Source: Priapulus caudatus (taxonomy: Eukaryota > Priapulida > Priapulimorpha > Priapulimorphida > Priapulidae). Taken from it: a stretch of DNA of 32,164 bases. Of the stretch, positions 11,177 through 18,811 are shown one piece after another (position 1 is the first letter of the stretch; the number at the start of each line of letters is the position of its first letter). Below the pieces are notes generated by a model. The model was not told where the DNA came from. It ran no database searches and was given only the letters and a program-made list of their open reading frames with translations. Position numbers and translations under genes: made by a program. The DNA is taken from NCBI RefSeq assembly GCF_000485595.1, contig NW_014577078.1, positions 1,561,721 to 1,593,884 of the forward strand, read 5' to 3'.

Positions 11177-14100
11177 CAGAAGTCGACGCGTCTGCTCGGC
11201 AGCAACAAGTATCCGCAGAAGGCCTTCCTCAATAGAGAGACGGACGAGATCATTCGCGTTCCGTACGAAGCCGACGCGACGGCGGCAGCGGCAGCGGCGG
11301 CGGCGGCGGCGGTCGCGAAGGAGTCCGTCAAGGAGCTGTTCGTGAAGAAGACGGCGCTGCCACGCGAGCTCGAGCACTCGTACACGGACAGCACGAGCAG
11401 CGACAACCAGAGCCTTGAGCGCAGCTTCACGCAGAATCTCGCCAACGGCGCGATGCAGCGGTGCACCTCCCTCGCCTCGTCCGCCGCGTTCACACACTCG
11501 CCGAGCGCGTCGACTCGGAGCGACGGCGGCGGCGGCAGCGGCGCTCCCACTGGCGGCGAGAGGCCGAAGTTGCAGCCGTACACGCGGCACACGAGCAACA
11601 GTTCAGACGCGACGCCGCCGATAAACGGAGCCGTGCCGCTTGAGTCATCAAGTAGTACTGGAGGAACGCAGGTAATGTGGTGATCATTTTTGCGAAATGT
11701 TATATATATCTATTAGGTTGATATTAATGAGGGAAAGAGGAAAATGAAGATTGGTTTTCAAAGCTGTTTGAAGTATATTCTTGGTTCTTTGTGGCCCTCC
11801 AGCAGGGTGTTTATATGAAAGCATCTTGTGTAATGTTGTGTAGATATGACAGACTAGGTATATTTAAGTTGACCATTAGCATGTTTTGCTGTGCCCTGTA
11901 AATTTTTCTCATTCATGTTTACTGTATGCTTTTTTTTCATTGTGCAATTAACAGTGTAGTAATAATGCAGCTACATCTCCGTATATTATTTAGCTTGAAG
12001 TATGCATGGCTTTAACATATGTACTTGAAATTTCGTGCAAAATAGTGTATAATGTGTAGGTTATTAGTTCAATATTTTTTTGGTTGCCTTTTCTAGCCAT
12101 CAGAAGACTCCTGGTCAGAGGGTATAGATACGGAAAGTGACATGGAACTAAGACGGGCAACAATGTAAGATATATTTATGGTGCAGATCTGAGGCAGGTT
12201 TTCTGCCTGCTTCACACATTTTGAGCAGTAAATGTCTCCTCACAAATCTGTATCAGCCCACCTGGTCGTCAAAGTGATCAAATTATTAACTTTACGTGGA
12301 AGAACTGAAATATTAGCATTCTAAACGTTGCCACGAAAAAGTAGACAAATGGCAGAATGAATTTGCCACACAAAATTGATGCCTGCATCCATGAACTCGG
12401 AAGACGCGATGGGCATTCCATATTGATCGTAGCACGTTCACTATACTACAGGGGTTAGCTGCCTTCAGCTAAACTGAAAATTGCTTGAACTATTTCTGAA
12501 TGTGTTTTAAGTCTGCTGTGTACTGTATGTACTGTTTAAAACGCATCAAAACGGCACCCTACCACACCATTCCTGACCCTTAGCTCCTAATGTGCACTCC
12601 TAATGTGGGAGAGCACTTTGTGCTTTATTTTCCTCTTGGGGTAGCATGCACTAGCCTACATAGTATGATTAAATGCACTGAGGTTGTTCAAACATATTGC
12701 TGGAGACATCAGAAAACAGCTTGGGTTTTATTAACATTGTGACTTTTTGTAATATTAATGAAGTTTTATGATTAAAGTAAAGATTAAAATTATTTTACTA
12801 CCTGGAGAAGCCACAAACCCACTAATGACCAATAATGAGAAACAATTCGTTCTTGCGCGTGGATTTTAGGACTCTGTAGTAGTGGCCTATGTTTCATGCT
12901 ATTATCAGATGTATTATCCGTACTCGTAAGCTGTTTAACATATTTAAACACCATTATGCTTTCGGAATAACACTAGGCCTCTTATTTTAATATATTTGGA
13001 TAATGTTGTTCTATGTGAATATGGCATCAACTGTGTTTGTCAAATTCCCTAGAAGCTAGCTAATCCAGTGAAACCACGTCCAAAATAGTACTGACCCTGG
13101 GTTCCTGCTCAAATGTTTGGTTTAGCACTTACCTCCTTCACAGTGAATATATTGAATACATCAATGAATTTGAATGTTTGGGTATCATAAAGCAAAAACA
13201 CTGTGAAATTTTACGAAAATGTCGGTAAAATCCCCCACAATGTTGAGTACACAATTTACTATTTACAACGTCACAACGCACACCGAACCATCCAACTTTT
13301 TCCCCCAAAACCCTCCCATTCTGGGGGGGGGGGGTTCGCGAGTCTTCGTCTCACGGAGGCTGACGGTGCCTGCATTTGCAGTGCGCACCACATGAGCAAT
13401 CGGATGTCCGGCTACTCGACGTTCAGCTCCGAGGGCAACGACAACAACTCCGATTACGAGGAGAACACGAGCGAGCATTCGATGCGCGACACGCCCGACC
13501 GACTCGTCTCGTCCACCAGCGGCTCGGACCTCGCCTATCACCTGCAGGCGCAAGTGCAGCAGTCGGAGGCGGACATAAGGAAACTCAAGGCGCGATACGA
13601 GTGCGAGGTACGCTCGACGTTGGGGGGAGGCAGAAGACACGAATGGACGGGTGGGTGCTATTGGGGGAGGCACTGAGTGGATGGTATTGGAAATGAGTAG
13701 GTGGGTGGTAGTAGAAAGAAGTGTGGCAGTCATATTAAGAGTGAGTGGGTGGGTAGAATTGTGAGGGAGTGGGTGGGTGGTATTTGGACACAATCGGTGG
13801 GTGATATTGGGAGGCAGTGTGTAGGTGATATTGGGAGGCAGAGGGTGGGTGGTATTGGAGGAAGTGGGTGGGTGGTAGCAGGTGTCTGTGACTGTAAAGT
13901 GGTTTGGGACTGTAATATGCATCTGGCGAAACCATAATCGTGTAGAATCTTTAGCACCTATATTATAATTCTTACCCCATAACAAACCTGTACCTGTGTT
14001 TAATCATGGTCACTCCTATAGTGAATCTACGACTGAAGCGATCACTTGGTCAGCTGGTTGCTTCGTGTTTGTTACAGAACTCGAATCACTCGGTTCTGTC

Positions 14101-14278
14101 GTTGTCAGAACCAGACCTCGTCGACTCCTCGGACAGCTCTTCGGACGAGCGATCGATCGACACGATCAGAACCGCGCTCGAGAAATCTCGGAGTACCGGC
14201 AGCAGAGAGAGTGCAACTAGCAGTCACAGCGTCGCAAGTGCACTCAGTATCACCAGTAACCACAGCATGAACTGGTAA
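2995..14278 (+). CDS. MAP3K12/13: MAP3K12/MAP3K13-type kinase (DLK/LZK), 14 exons, near full length
   Basis: Mixed-lineage-type MAP3K that in animals activates MKK4/7-JNK and p38 signalling, best known in axon injury and synapse growth (family knowledge). Fourteen exons join with matching phases to 969 codons from a candidate Met at 3014, close to vertebrate DLK/LZK length. Numbering from that Met: pre-kinase motif [17 protein letters not shown] (about 11-27); kinase domain about 54-295 with G-loop GSGAQGAVF (63-71), catalytic Lys83 in VAVKK, HRDLKSPN (166-173, catalytic Asp168), DFG at 186-188, and activation segment ending WMAPE; leucine-zipper coiled coil about 316-400; Ser-rich disordered tail with polyGly (586-605, 631-640) and polyAla (676-685). 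All canonical catalytic residues are present. The tail keeps a DLK-like SEGxDxES...STFSSE block. Upstream coding exons may exist; Met 3014 is a choice, not proven. The coordinates include introns. Confidence 0.95.
3806..3989 (+). CDS. MAP3K12/13: Kinase gene exon 2: G-loop and catalytic Lys
   Basis: Acceptor CCACAG ends at 3805; donor AT/GTGAGT. It encodes [20 protein letters not shown] and onward to [13 protein letters not shown]: kinase subdomains I to III with glycine loop [14 protein letters not shown] lysine and a helix-C glutamate in EFEETD. The open frame continues upstream to 3610, but that part has no DLK similarity and is intron. Entry phase 1, exit phase 2. Confidence 0.95.
3990..4906 (+). 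other. Intron 2 of the kinase gene
   Basis: 917 bp between donor GTGAGT (3990) and acceptor CTTTCAG (4906). AT-rich with no repeat, ORF or element that I recognise. The open frame running past 3989 has no similarity to DLK and is a chance extension. Confidence 0.8.
4907..5101 (+). CDS. MAP3K12/13: Kinase gene exon 3: hinge and HRD catalytic loop
   Basis: It encodes [10 protein letters not shown] then [15 protein letters not shown], and ends in [10 protein letters not shown] plus two bases of Asn. The GVCTQ...CYC...ME...GQLYEVL pattern is diagnostic of the DLK/LZK subfamily within the mixed-lineage kinases. Acceptor TTTCAG; donor AA/GTATGT. The donor splits the Asn codon of HRDLKSPN, which the next exon completes. 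Phases are 2 in and 2 out. Confidence 0.96.
5521..5679 (+). CDS. MAP3K12/13: Kinase gene exon 4: DFG and activation segment
   Basis: Starts after TTCTATAG with the base completing Asn173 and reads [20 protein letters not shown], then [19 protein letters not shown] and SEKVDIW. It holds the Mg-binding DFG and the activation loop whose MSFAGT Ser is the known phosphorylation position in DLK (family knowledge). Donor TG/GTAGGT splits the Trp codon. The 400-bp intron before it (5102-5520) shows nothing notable. Confidence 0.96.
5861..6019 (+). CDS. MAP3K12/13: Kinase gene exon 5: kinase C-lobe
   Basis: Acceptor GTTTGCAG, donor TG/GTATGT. It encodes [39 protein letters not shown] and [13 protein letters not shown], kinase subdomains IX to XI in DLK form. 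Exons 4 and 5 are both 159 bp with the same entry and exit phases and a split Trp codon at the exit; their protein sequences differ, so this is not an exon duplication. Confidence 0.96.
6185..6293 (+). CDS. MAP3K12/13: Kinase gene exon 6: end of kinase domain
   Basis: Acceptor AATTTCAG, donor CAG/GTGCGT, exit phase 0. It encodes [20 protein letters not shown] then the linker [15 protein letters not shown]. This closes the C-lobe (the RNRPSF arginine is the conserved subdomain XI residue) and begins the run into the zipper. Confidence 0.95.
6437..6546 (+). CDS. MAP3K12/13: Kinase gene exon 7: leucine-zipper start
   Basis: Acceptor CTGCAG, donor CG/GTAAGG. It encodes [20 protein letters not shown] then [16 protein letters not shown], the charged helix that starts the dimerisation coiled coil of DLK/LZK. 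It matches the vertebrate segment AEWREEVKLHFEKIKSEGT...RLEEEL in layout. The exit phase splits an Arg codon completed by the next exon. Confidence 0.94.
7020..7186 (+). pseudogene. Dead partial duplicate of the zipper exon
   Basis: Tandem copy of 7187-7329, covering intron tail, acceptor and most of the following exon. The acceptor TTTTTCAG at 7097 is intact, but the exon copy (from 7098) has an in-frame TGA at about 7140 where the live copy has CGA (Arg), and CAT where the live copy reads AAT. It stops at TTACAG and runs straight into the second unit, so it has no exon 3' end and no splice donor. It cannot replace the live exon. Confidence 0.85.
7239..7355 (+). CDS. MAP3K12/13: Kinase gene exon 8: leucine zipper core
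   Basis: The functional copy of a partly duplicated exon. Acceptor TTTTGCAG, donor AA/GTGCGT. It encodes [20 protein letters not shown] then [18 protein letters not shown], nearly the same as [20 protein letters not shown] in vertebrate DLK/LZK. Heptad-spaced Leu and Ile and dense charge fit a coiled coil. The acceptor of the dead copy lies only 141 bp upstream and could compete for splicing. Confidence 0.95.
7356..8094 (+). other. Intron 8, first part
   Basis: AT-rich intron between exon 8 and a TTAA-bounded element at 8095. No open frame or repeat of note. Confidence 0.7.
8095..8796. mobile_element. Non-autonomous TTAA-type inverted-repeat element, copy 1 (diverged)
   Basis: Begins TTAAAGGGATCG...GGTTCTAGGG and shares with 15498-15810, in order, TTTTCAGTTAA, GGTTAAA(A)TTACGCTACAT, GGTGGCGCCACT and GAGGGTGTTTCTTATTTAT. 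Its right end (TTAGGGTGTATCATGTCTCT, about 8777-8796) read in reverse resembles the left tip, so inverted termini are likely but diverged. No transposase is encoded, so it is a MITE-like element in a kinase-gene intron. TTAA at the tips suggests piggyBac-type mobilisation, which is inference. Confidence 0.65.
8797..9430 (+). other. Intron 8, last part
   Basis: AT-rich intron ending in CTATTGTAG at 9430. An antisense open frame over 9364-9645 overlaps the next exon and is a shadow. Nothing else supported. Confidence 0.6.
9431..9568 (+). CDS. MAP3K12/13: Kinase gene exon 9: post-zipper basic segment
   Basis: Acceptor ATTGTAG, donor AG/GTAAGC. It encodes [20 protein letters not shown] then [20 protein letters not shown]. 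The basic KKR segment sits where vertebrate LZK has IKKRNVPQ, after the second zipper. The exit phase splits a Ser codon completed by the next exon. The 511-bp intron after it (9569-10079) shows nothing notable. Confidence 0.92.
10080..10254 (+). CDS. MAP3K12/13: Kinase gene exon 10: Pro/Ser and Arg-rich linker
   Basis: Acceptor TATTCCAG, donor CAG/GTATGG, exit phase 0. It encodes [20 protein letters not shown] then a basic run [16 protein letters not shown], followed by [16 protein letters not shown]. It is a low-complexity linker with Ser-Pro sites that could be MAPK/CDK targets or a nuclear localisation signal; that is inference. Assignment rests on phase and order. Confidence 0.88.
10255..10741 (+). 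other. Intron 10
   Basis: AT-rich near 10310-10400 with a short imperfect palindrome around ATATATCATTTATATAA, turning GC-rich toward the acceptor GCTTGCAG at 10741. Open frames across the acceptor are extensions of exon 11. Confidence 0.7.
10742..11671 (+). CDS. MAP3K12/13: Kinase gene exon 11: large GC-rich exon with polyGly and polyAla
   Basis: At 930 bp this is by far the longest exon (the others are 68-226 bp), and it is much more GC-rich than its surroundings. It enters and leaves in phase 0 (acceptor TTGCAG, donor CAG/GTAATG) and encodes 310 residues: [20 protein letters not shown]..., two (GGC)n tracts giving Gly11-Cys-Gly8 (11012-11071) and Gly10 (11147-11176), and a GCG/GCA tract giving Ala10 (11282-11311). 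The rest is Ser/Thr-rich and probably disordered. Long antisense and alternate-frame ORFs over it (polyAla, polyPro, polyArg) are artefacts of the trinucleotide tracts. A start at 10754, after a second CTGCAG, is also phase-compatible. Confidence 0.9.
11012..11071 (+). repeat. (GGC)n trinucleotide tract coding Gly11-Cys-Gly8
   Basis: An almost pure GGC repeat interrupted by two GGT codons and one TGC. In frame in exon 11 it makes residues 586-605 of the kinase. With a second (GGC)10 at 11147-11176 it is a site where slippage would change length in whole codons. Confidence 0.95.
11147..11176 (+). repeat. (GGC)10 tract coding polyglycine
   Basis: Pure (GGC)10 in frame in exon 11 (residues 631-640), 75 bases after the first glycine tract. 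Confidence 0.95.
11282..11311 (+). repeat. GCG/GCA tract coding Ala10
   Basis: Ten consecutive alanine codons, mostly GCG with two GCA, in frame in exon 11 (residues 676-685). Length can vary by slippage without breaking the frame. Confidence 0.92.
11672..12096 (+). other. Intron 11
   Basis: AT-rich intron from GTAATG to TTTTCTAG. No feature seen inside. Confidence 0.8.
12097..12164 (+). CDS. MAP3K12/13: Kinase gene exon 12: acidic DLK C-terminal motif
   Basis: A 68-bp exon between TTTTCTAG and AT/GTAAGA. It encodes [20 protein letters not shown] then AT. The SE-G-x-D-x-ES-x-x-E pattern followed by Arg matches the acidic block in the C-terminal half of vertebrate DLK/LZK (EEGEVDSEVEF), which supports it beyond splice signals. 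It is too short to see as a long ORF. Confidence 0.85.
12165..13381 (+). other. Intron 12, with a G12 run before the acceptor
   Basis: 1.2 kb intron with no recognised element. Near its end lie C-rich stretches (CCCCCAAAACCCTCCC) and a pure G12 at 13323-13334, about 47 bases before the acceptor CATTTGCAG. The GC-rich island sits between the probable branch region and the next exon. Confidence 0.7.
13382..13607 (+). CDS. MAP3K12/13: Kinase gene exon 13: STFSSE block
   Basis: Acceptor ATTTGCAG, donor GAG/GTACGC, exit phase 0. It encodes [20 protein letters not shown], then [20 protein letters not shown], then [20 protein letters not shown]. The (S/Y)STFSSE...NSDYEE segment corresponds to LSTFSSENPSDGEE in vertebrate DLK. 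The last 30 residues look like a short coiled coil. The open frame upstream of 13382 is intron. Confidence 0.92.
13608..13885 (+). repeat. G-rich intronic minisatellite next to a splice donor
   Basis: Starts within bases of the donor GTACGC and consists of about ten degenerate units built on GTGGGTGGTATTGGGAGGCA. Repeated GGG and GG runs on the sense strand could form G-quadruplexes in the pre-mRNA; this is inference. Open frames across it on both strands are repeat artefacts. Confidence 0.8.
14078..14278 (+). CDS. MAP3K12/13: Kinase gene exon 14: terminal exon
   Basis: Acceptor TTTGTTACAG. It encodes [20 protein letters not shown], then [18 protein letters not shown], and ends ITSNHSMNW with stop TAA at 14276-14278. 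It is Ser-rich with acidic clusters, as in DLK/LZK tails. The last ten codons are strikingly similar to the minisatellite that follows (ITSNHSMNW versus VTSMHSVNW in the repeat). Being the terminal exon is inferred from the stop; no poly(A) signal was found nearby. Confidence 0.88.
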   Translation, partial: NSNHSVLSLSEPDLVDSSDSSSDERSIDTIRTALEKSRSTGSRESATSSHSVASALSITSNHSMNW

Positions 14279-14299
14279 ACACTTCACCGATATCCACCG

Positions 14300-14905
14300 T
14301 GTCACCTGGTGCACATGTCACTAATGTGCACAGTCCACAGTGGCAACTGGTGAAGGTGTCACCCGTATGCAAAGGGTCAACTGGTGGAGGTGTCACCAGT
14401 ATGCACAGTGTCAACTGGTGGAGGTGTCACCAGTATGCACAGTGTCAACTGGTGGAGGTGTCACCAGTATGCACAGTGTCAACTGGTAGAGGTGACACCA
14501 GTATGCACAGTGGCAACTGGTGGCGGTGTCACCAGTATGCACAGTGTCAACTGGTGGAGGTGTCACCAGTATGCACAGCGTCAACTGGTGGAGGTGTCAC
14601 CAGTATGCACATTGTCAACTGGTTAAGATGTCACCAGTATGCACAGCGTCAACTGGTTAAGATGGCACCAGCATGCACAGCGTCAACTGGTGGAGGTGTC
14701 ACCAATATACACAGCATCAACTGGTGGAGGTGTCACTAATATACACAGCATCAACTGGTGGAGGTGTCAACAATATACACATCATCAACTGGTGGAGGTG
14801 TCACCAGAATGCACAGTGTCAACTGGTGGAGGTGTCACCAGTATGCACAGTGTCAACTGGTGGAGGTGTCACCAGTATGCACAGTGTCAACTGGTGGAGG
14901 GGTTT
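14300..14905. repeat. 34-bp minisatellite, 17 regular copies, just after the kinase stop
   Basis: The unit is close to GTCAACTGGTGGAGGTGTCA plus CCAGTATGCACAGT. The core AACTGG recurs exactly every 34 bp from 14345 to 14889, giving 17 copies; degenerate units fill 14279-14344. Because 34 is not a multiple of three and the unit has almost no stops, all three frames stay open, each coding the same 34-residue cycle. These open frames are not genes. The unit closely resembles the final codons of the kinase exon at 14247-14280. Confidence 0.95.
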
Positions 14906-15497
14906 CGTGTAGGCAAGAGTATGCACCAGGTGCTAGAGGACTCGTATAGTATGGCACCCAGTAGCTGCTCTCTGGCAGCTAGTAGCCCCCCCCCCACCCA
15001 GCGATTCACTAGCAGCAATTCTGTCATGCTAAGCAGGCTTCATTTGCGTGCCGAGCAAAAGCATTGGTGCACACCAGATATGAAGGGTCGTGACGTGTCA
15101 CTACAACAAAGACTGTTGGTGTACACATCATCCTAGCTGGCCTTCAAGGGCACATGACAGTGACCAGGTCAATATTACATAGCACCATGGAGTGAAGAAA
15201 AAAACGAAATCATTGATCATGTTGCGTGAATGTTGAGAGTAAATACAGTAGCGTTACTACATTATATCAAATGTATATTTCGGTACACATAAATAGCACT
15301 ATCCAGTTATCAGTAGTGGATTAACAGTCTGGTGCAAGACTGGCGGTGATAGAATTCTTTCTAGCCAGATATCTATGTTTTATGTCTATCGCAGTAAGAC
15401 ACAGTCATTTCGCGGGGAAAGTTTGCCGATGTGTGGGGTTTAAATGAGGATTGATACCAAGAAAGATTGTGTGATATTTGAGGCAACCTCTGAATGA
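14906..15497 (+). other. Downstream of the kinase gene, probable 3' UTR or spacer
   Basis: No recognised gene. It includes a C9 run near 14988 and AT-rich sequence. No AATAAA was noticed before the transposon-like element; the first ones downstream (AATAAA at 15823 and again near 15911) are inside it. Confidence 0.5.
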
Positions 15498-16123
15498 TTA
15501 AATGGATACATGGCCCCTAGGTTCCTTGCATATTTTCAGTTAAAATAGGTTAAATTACGCTACATAAAAAATGTCATTGTTCAATATTAATTTGAAATAT
15601 TTTTTTTTACGTTTTAAAACTAATGGCTGTATCATTGCTTACAACGGCGGTGGCGCCACTACTAGCCAGCCAATCAACTTTCAAAGTTGCGCATCACAAC
15701 TTTTTGACTGGAGGCTACAGACTGAGGGTGTTTCTTATTTATAAATTTAAGATGAGAAGGATTGCAATATCTTATAAACAACTTTTAGATTCCGTGTTAT
15801 AATCTGGACGAATTTGTCTTAAAATAAAAATCGTTCAGTTAAATTGCAGTTATATATATATTATATGTAAATATAATTGCACTTTTGTGATTAGCCCTCG
15901 GTCCGTAACATGCAAAATAAATCGGCAAAAGCGCAACTTCATCAGGGTGGCAGCACAATCGCAGGGGTGTCATGTCAACGGCCAATAATAAAGATTTCGA
16001 AACTCACTGTTGTTTTATGACAAATGTGAGTGCGTGATTATAGAAATTTGTAGATATATACTATTATTTATGCATTTACTATCATAATATACCTTAAAAT
16101 TCTAGGGTGTAGTATCCCTTTAA
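15498..16123. mobile_element. TTAA-bounded inverted-repeat element, copy 2 (626 bp)
   Basis: The left end TTAAATGGATACATGG then CCCCTAG and the reversed right end TTAAAGGGATACTACA then CCCTAG form terminal inverted repeats, and TTAA stands at both outer edges (15498-15501 and 16120-16123). The first 300 bp share ordered blocks with 8095-8390. There is no open frame of transposase size, so it is non-autonomous. TTAA edges fit piggyBac-type target choice, but the superfamily is inference. Confidence 0.75.
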
Positions 16124-17860
16124 GTGTTTGCTGTGACCAGAATTCTATGTCGAAATCTTACGGACTGAAAAAAAATAATGGTGAAACAGTGTGTTCATTA
16201 TTGATGAATATGCTACTTGCACAGTACATAGAGGAGAATTCCTTTTCCCATACTGATCAGCTGCTGAAATACCCCGTGTGATCTCTACAAAAACGAAATC
16301 AGTTTGTGCTTGCCTCAATTGCAAAGAGGTGGAGAGAGAGCAACGGTGAGACCTAGAGTGAGCGTACAACAGTCTGTTCACTATCTGGATAGTTTTCTGC
16401 GTAGCCCACGGTTACGTGGATAATAACGCAGGGATAGCTATAGGGAATGCTATAGTTAGCCATGGGGTGTGACCTAGCTTGGGTAAAGCCAGGTAGTTAG
16501 CCTTTAGCCAAATTGCACTGAGGGTGGTCACAGCCAGAGTTTTTTTGCTCCCTCAGTGGTTCTTTTACGTCCCACTATAAAGCAGTGCATGGTCGTTAGG
16601 CAAACCTCAGGAAATCAGTATATGCAGCACCTCGTTATTGGCTATTCGTGTTTACGAGGTGTTCCATTCTAAAGCATCCAAAGGCGTGGATTACATTGTT
16701 TTACTCAAGTGACATTCTAGTTAGGTGTGCGTTATTGCACGCGGTGCGGTATGTTGTTATGGTATTCATTTTGCGTGTATGCTCTCAACGGTCTCGAGAA
16801 CAAGGTACAATACATATTTATGTACCCTTATCTTGGTGTCAATCGCAATTGCCATCAGTATAACCTTCATGACATTCGGATAGCATGAGGTAATAAGTGA
16901 CGCTCTCTTGAGTGGAAGATATGGTAGGCACGTATTACCTTCATCTGATGGAGTCTTGCATGACAAACAATATGCCCAAACTTTAAAAGATATGTCGTCT
17001 GGCTACATAGTGCTAACGTGTAAACACGGCATAGCAGGAGGCATTACTGCACTCTCATACGACACGTGTTATCCCCAACGATTATTAGCTGTTCAGATAT
17101 CTAAGTGTATGGTCTAAATCCCAAGGTAGTCAGTATGTGTAGCACAAGTATCCCCTGTGTTTAGTCGGCTTACTCTACTAACAATGCCAAAGTTGGTTTA
17201 TTGGTGGATAAGATATGGCATTTGATTAAGTCTTCTTTAATGTACAAATGCCAAGTAGCTTATCAGAAGAACAAATATTTGAAATCGTATTTTCAAAATA
17301 AAAACTATAAAACAGGTATTATAAAACCCCCACCTAACTAAACAATGTAAAATGAAACGGCTTTGTTGTGCCGCACAGCGCACCGTAATACTGAGCCCCG
17401 GGCGCATGCGCTGTTCTTTTCCGGCGTGTAGCAGAGATTGCTTGCTAAGCATCCCTAAACGTTCATTGATCATGATGAAAACCTATAAGGAAGTTTTACC
17501 ACACACGGTAAAATAGTTTAGGAATGAATGTTTTTCTCGTTTTAATGGTGCACACACTGATATGGATATAACAAAGTAGGTTTATATGTACACGCGCACA
17601 GACGCTCACGCACAACTGCTATATCTATAGGAATGTGTGTACCGGACAAAAGGAGAAAAACATTAGTTCTTACCATGCTCACGATGTACTGCCATTAAAT
17701 GAATCGGTGGGGTACGTGATCACGTGTCTAGATGAGATGTCTTTACATTTATGTCTTATCAAAGCCATATTGTAGGCAAGTAGCAGTGGGAGCAGTATAA
17801 AGGTTCAAAGAGTCCCCAGTAGGTAGTATCATAGACTAACGATATTTTTAATCTATGGTA
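16124..17860. other. Intergenic, no gene recognised
   Basis: Short ORFs only, none with a familiar motif. A small imperfect palindrome (GCTATAGGGAATGCTATAGTTAGC) lies at about 16437. Possibly old repeat-derived sequence, but I cannot assign a family. Confidence 0.5.
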
Positions 17861-17917
17861 GTAGTTATCAGGAGTGAATATAAACATATTCTGTTTTTAT
17901 TCACTGCTGTAGTTATC
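17861..17917. repeat. 39-bp palindrome flanked by 9-bp direct repeats
   Basis: GTAGTTATC occurs at 17861-17869 and 17909-17917. Between them are 39 bases that fold on themselves: AGGAGTGAATATAAACA pairs with TGTTTTTATTCACTGCT (two mismatches) around a 5-base loop. The layout resembles a tiny insertion with target-site duplication and resembles the element at 18812-18866. Confidence 0.7.
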
Positions 17918-18811
17918 CATTGCAAACAGCAGGTGTTAAATTGTGGTAAATATCCGAACGGAAATCACAGACAGGTTGTACTATTTTCTTTCATCTAAAA
18001 ATCGATTAGTGGTTAGTATCGATGACTTTGTAACTTCTAGTCATCGTTTTGTGTTTGATGAAGAGAGAAGGTTTTTAACATAACTAGCACGAACGTGTGA
18101 ATATTACGATGGCTGGCAGGCTTCGATTTTAACGAGCATAGAGTAGGTAGTGCTAGTGCTTGTTTACGATTGATTGTAGACGTGCCACTATTATATAACT
18201 TTAAATACGTAAGGAATATAAGTTACAGGCTGTAGATTGTGTAAATATGTAAAATTCTTGCTCAATATTTGTATGAATGTAGTATGTTTAAAGTAGTCAC
18301 CGATATTGGCCTTTTGCCTTCCAGTAGTAGAAAATTGAGGAGGTCGAAGAAGCAAGGTCACCTTGTCGGGGGAGGCAGGATATAAAACGGATTTTAAAGA
18401 ATTTGTTTCATGTATTTATGTGAAGTGGTGGTGAAAGTAAACTGGACCTCTGTTGACATGTAGTTGACCGCCTGTTTTCTCCTCCACTCACTTCACTCAT
18501 TATCAAGCTTTGTATATCTGCTATATGTCCCTCTAATTTTCTTGTGAATCCCGTATTCCGCAAGTACACTTGTCTTAGACAGAGTCACCAATTTAATTCA
18601 TCGAAACATTCCAGTAAACTTCGAGTGAGTAGTTAGTTATTAGTTGCTCATCGTATTTTAGGTAAATCCAGCAGAAATTCGAATAACAGCAACAAATCTA
18701 CTTGGAATTTGTGTTTGCCAGAAGCTCGCACGTTCTGTAGGTCGCGTTTTGGTGCAGTTTACGCCGTATTTAGCTTTTGCCGGCTATAGTTGCCGTTGAG
18801 GCGTCTACGAG
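17918..18811. other. Intergenic, no gene recognised
   Basis: AT-rich sequence without supported open frames, RNA genes or further repeats. Confidence 0.5.

Noticed and set aside
10643-11598. Two long antisense open frames (311 and 315 codons) opposite the large kinase exon
   Set aside because: They consist of polyAla, polyPro and polyArg made by (GGC)n read on the other strand. The + strand frame has exact splice phases and continues the DLK protein.
13263-13985. 240-codon antisense open frame, Pro/Thr/His-rich
   Set aside because: It is the reverse of the G-rich intronic minisatellite and kinase exon 13.
14299-15136. Open frames of 80-165 codons across the 34-bp array
   Set aside because: All three frames are open because of the repeat unit itself. 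No start, splice or family signal supports translation.
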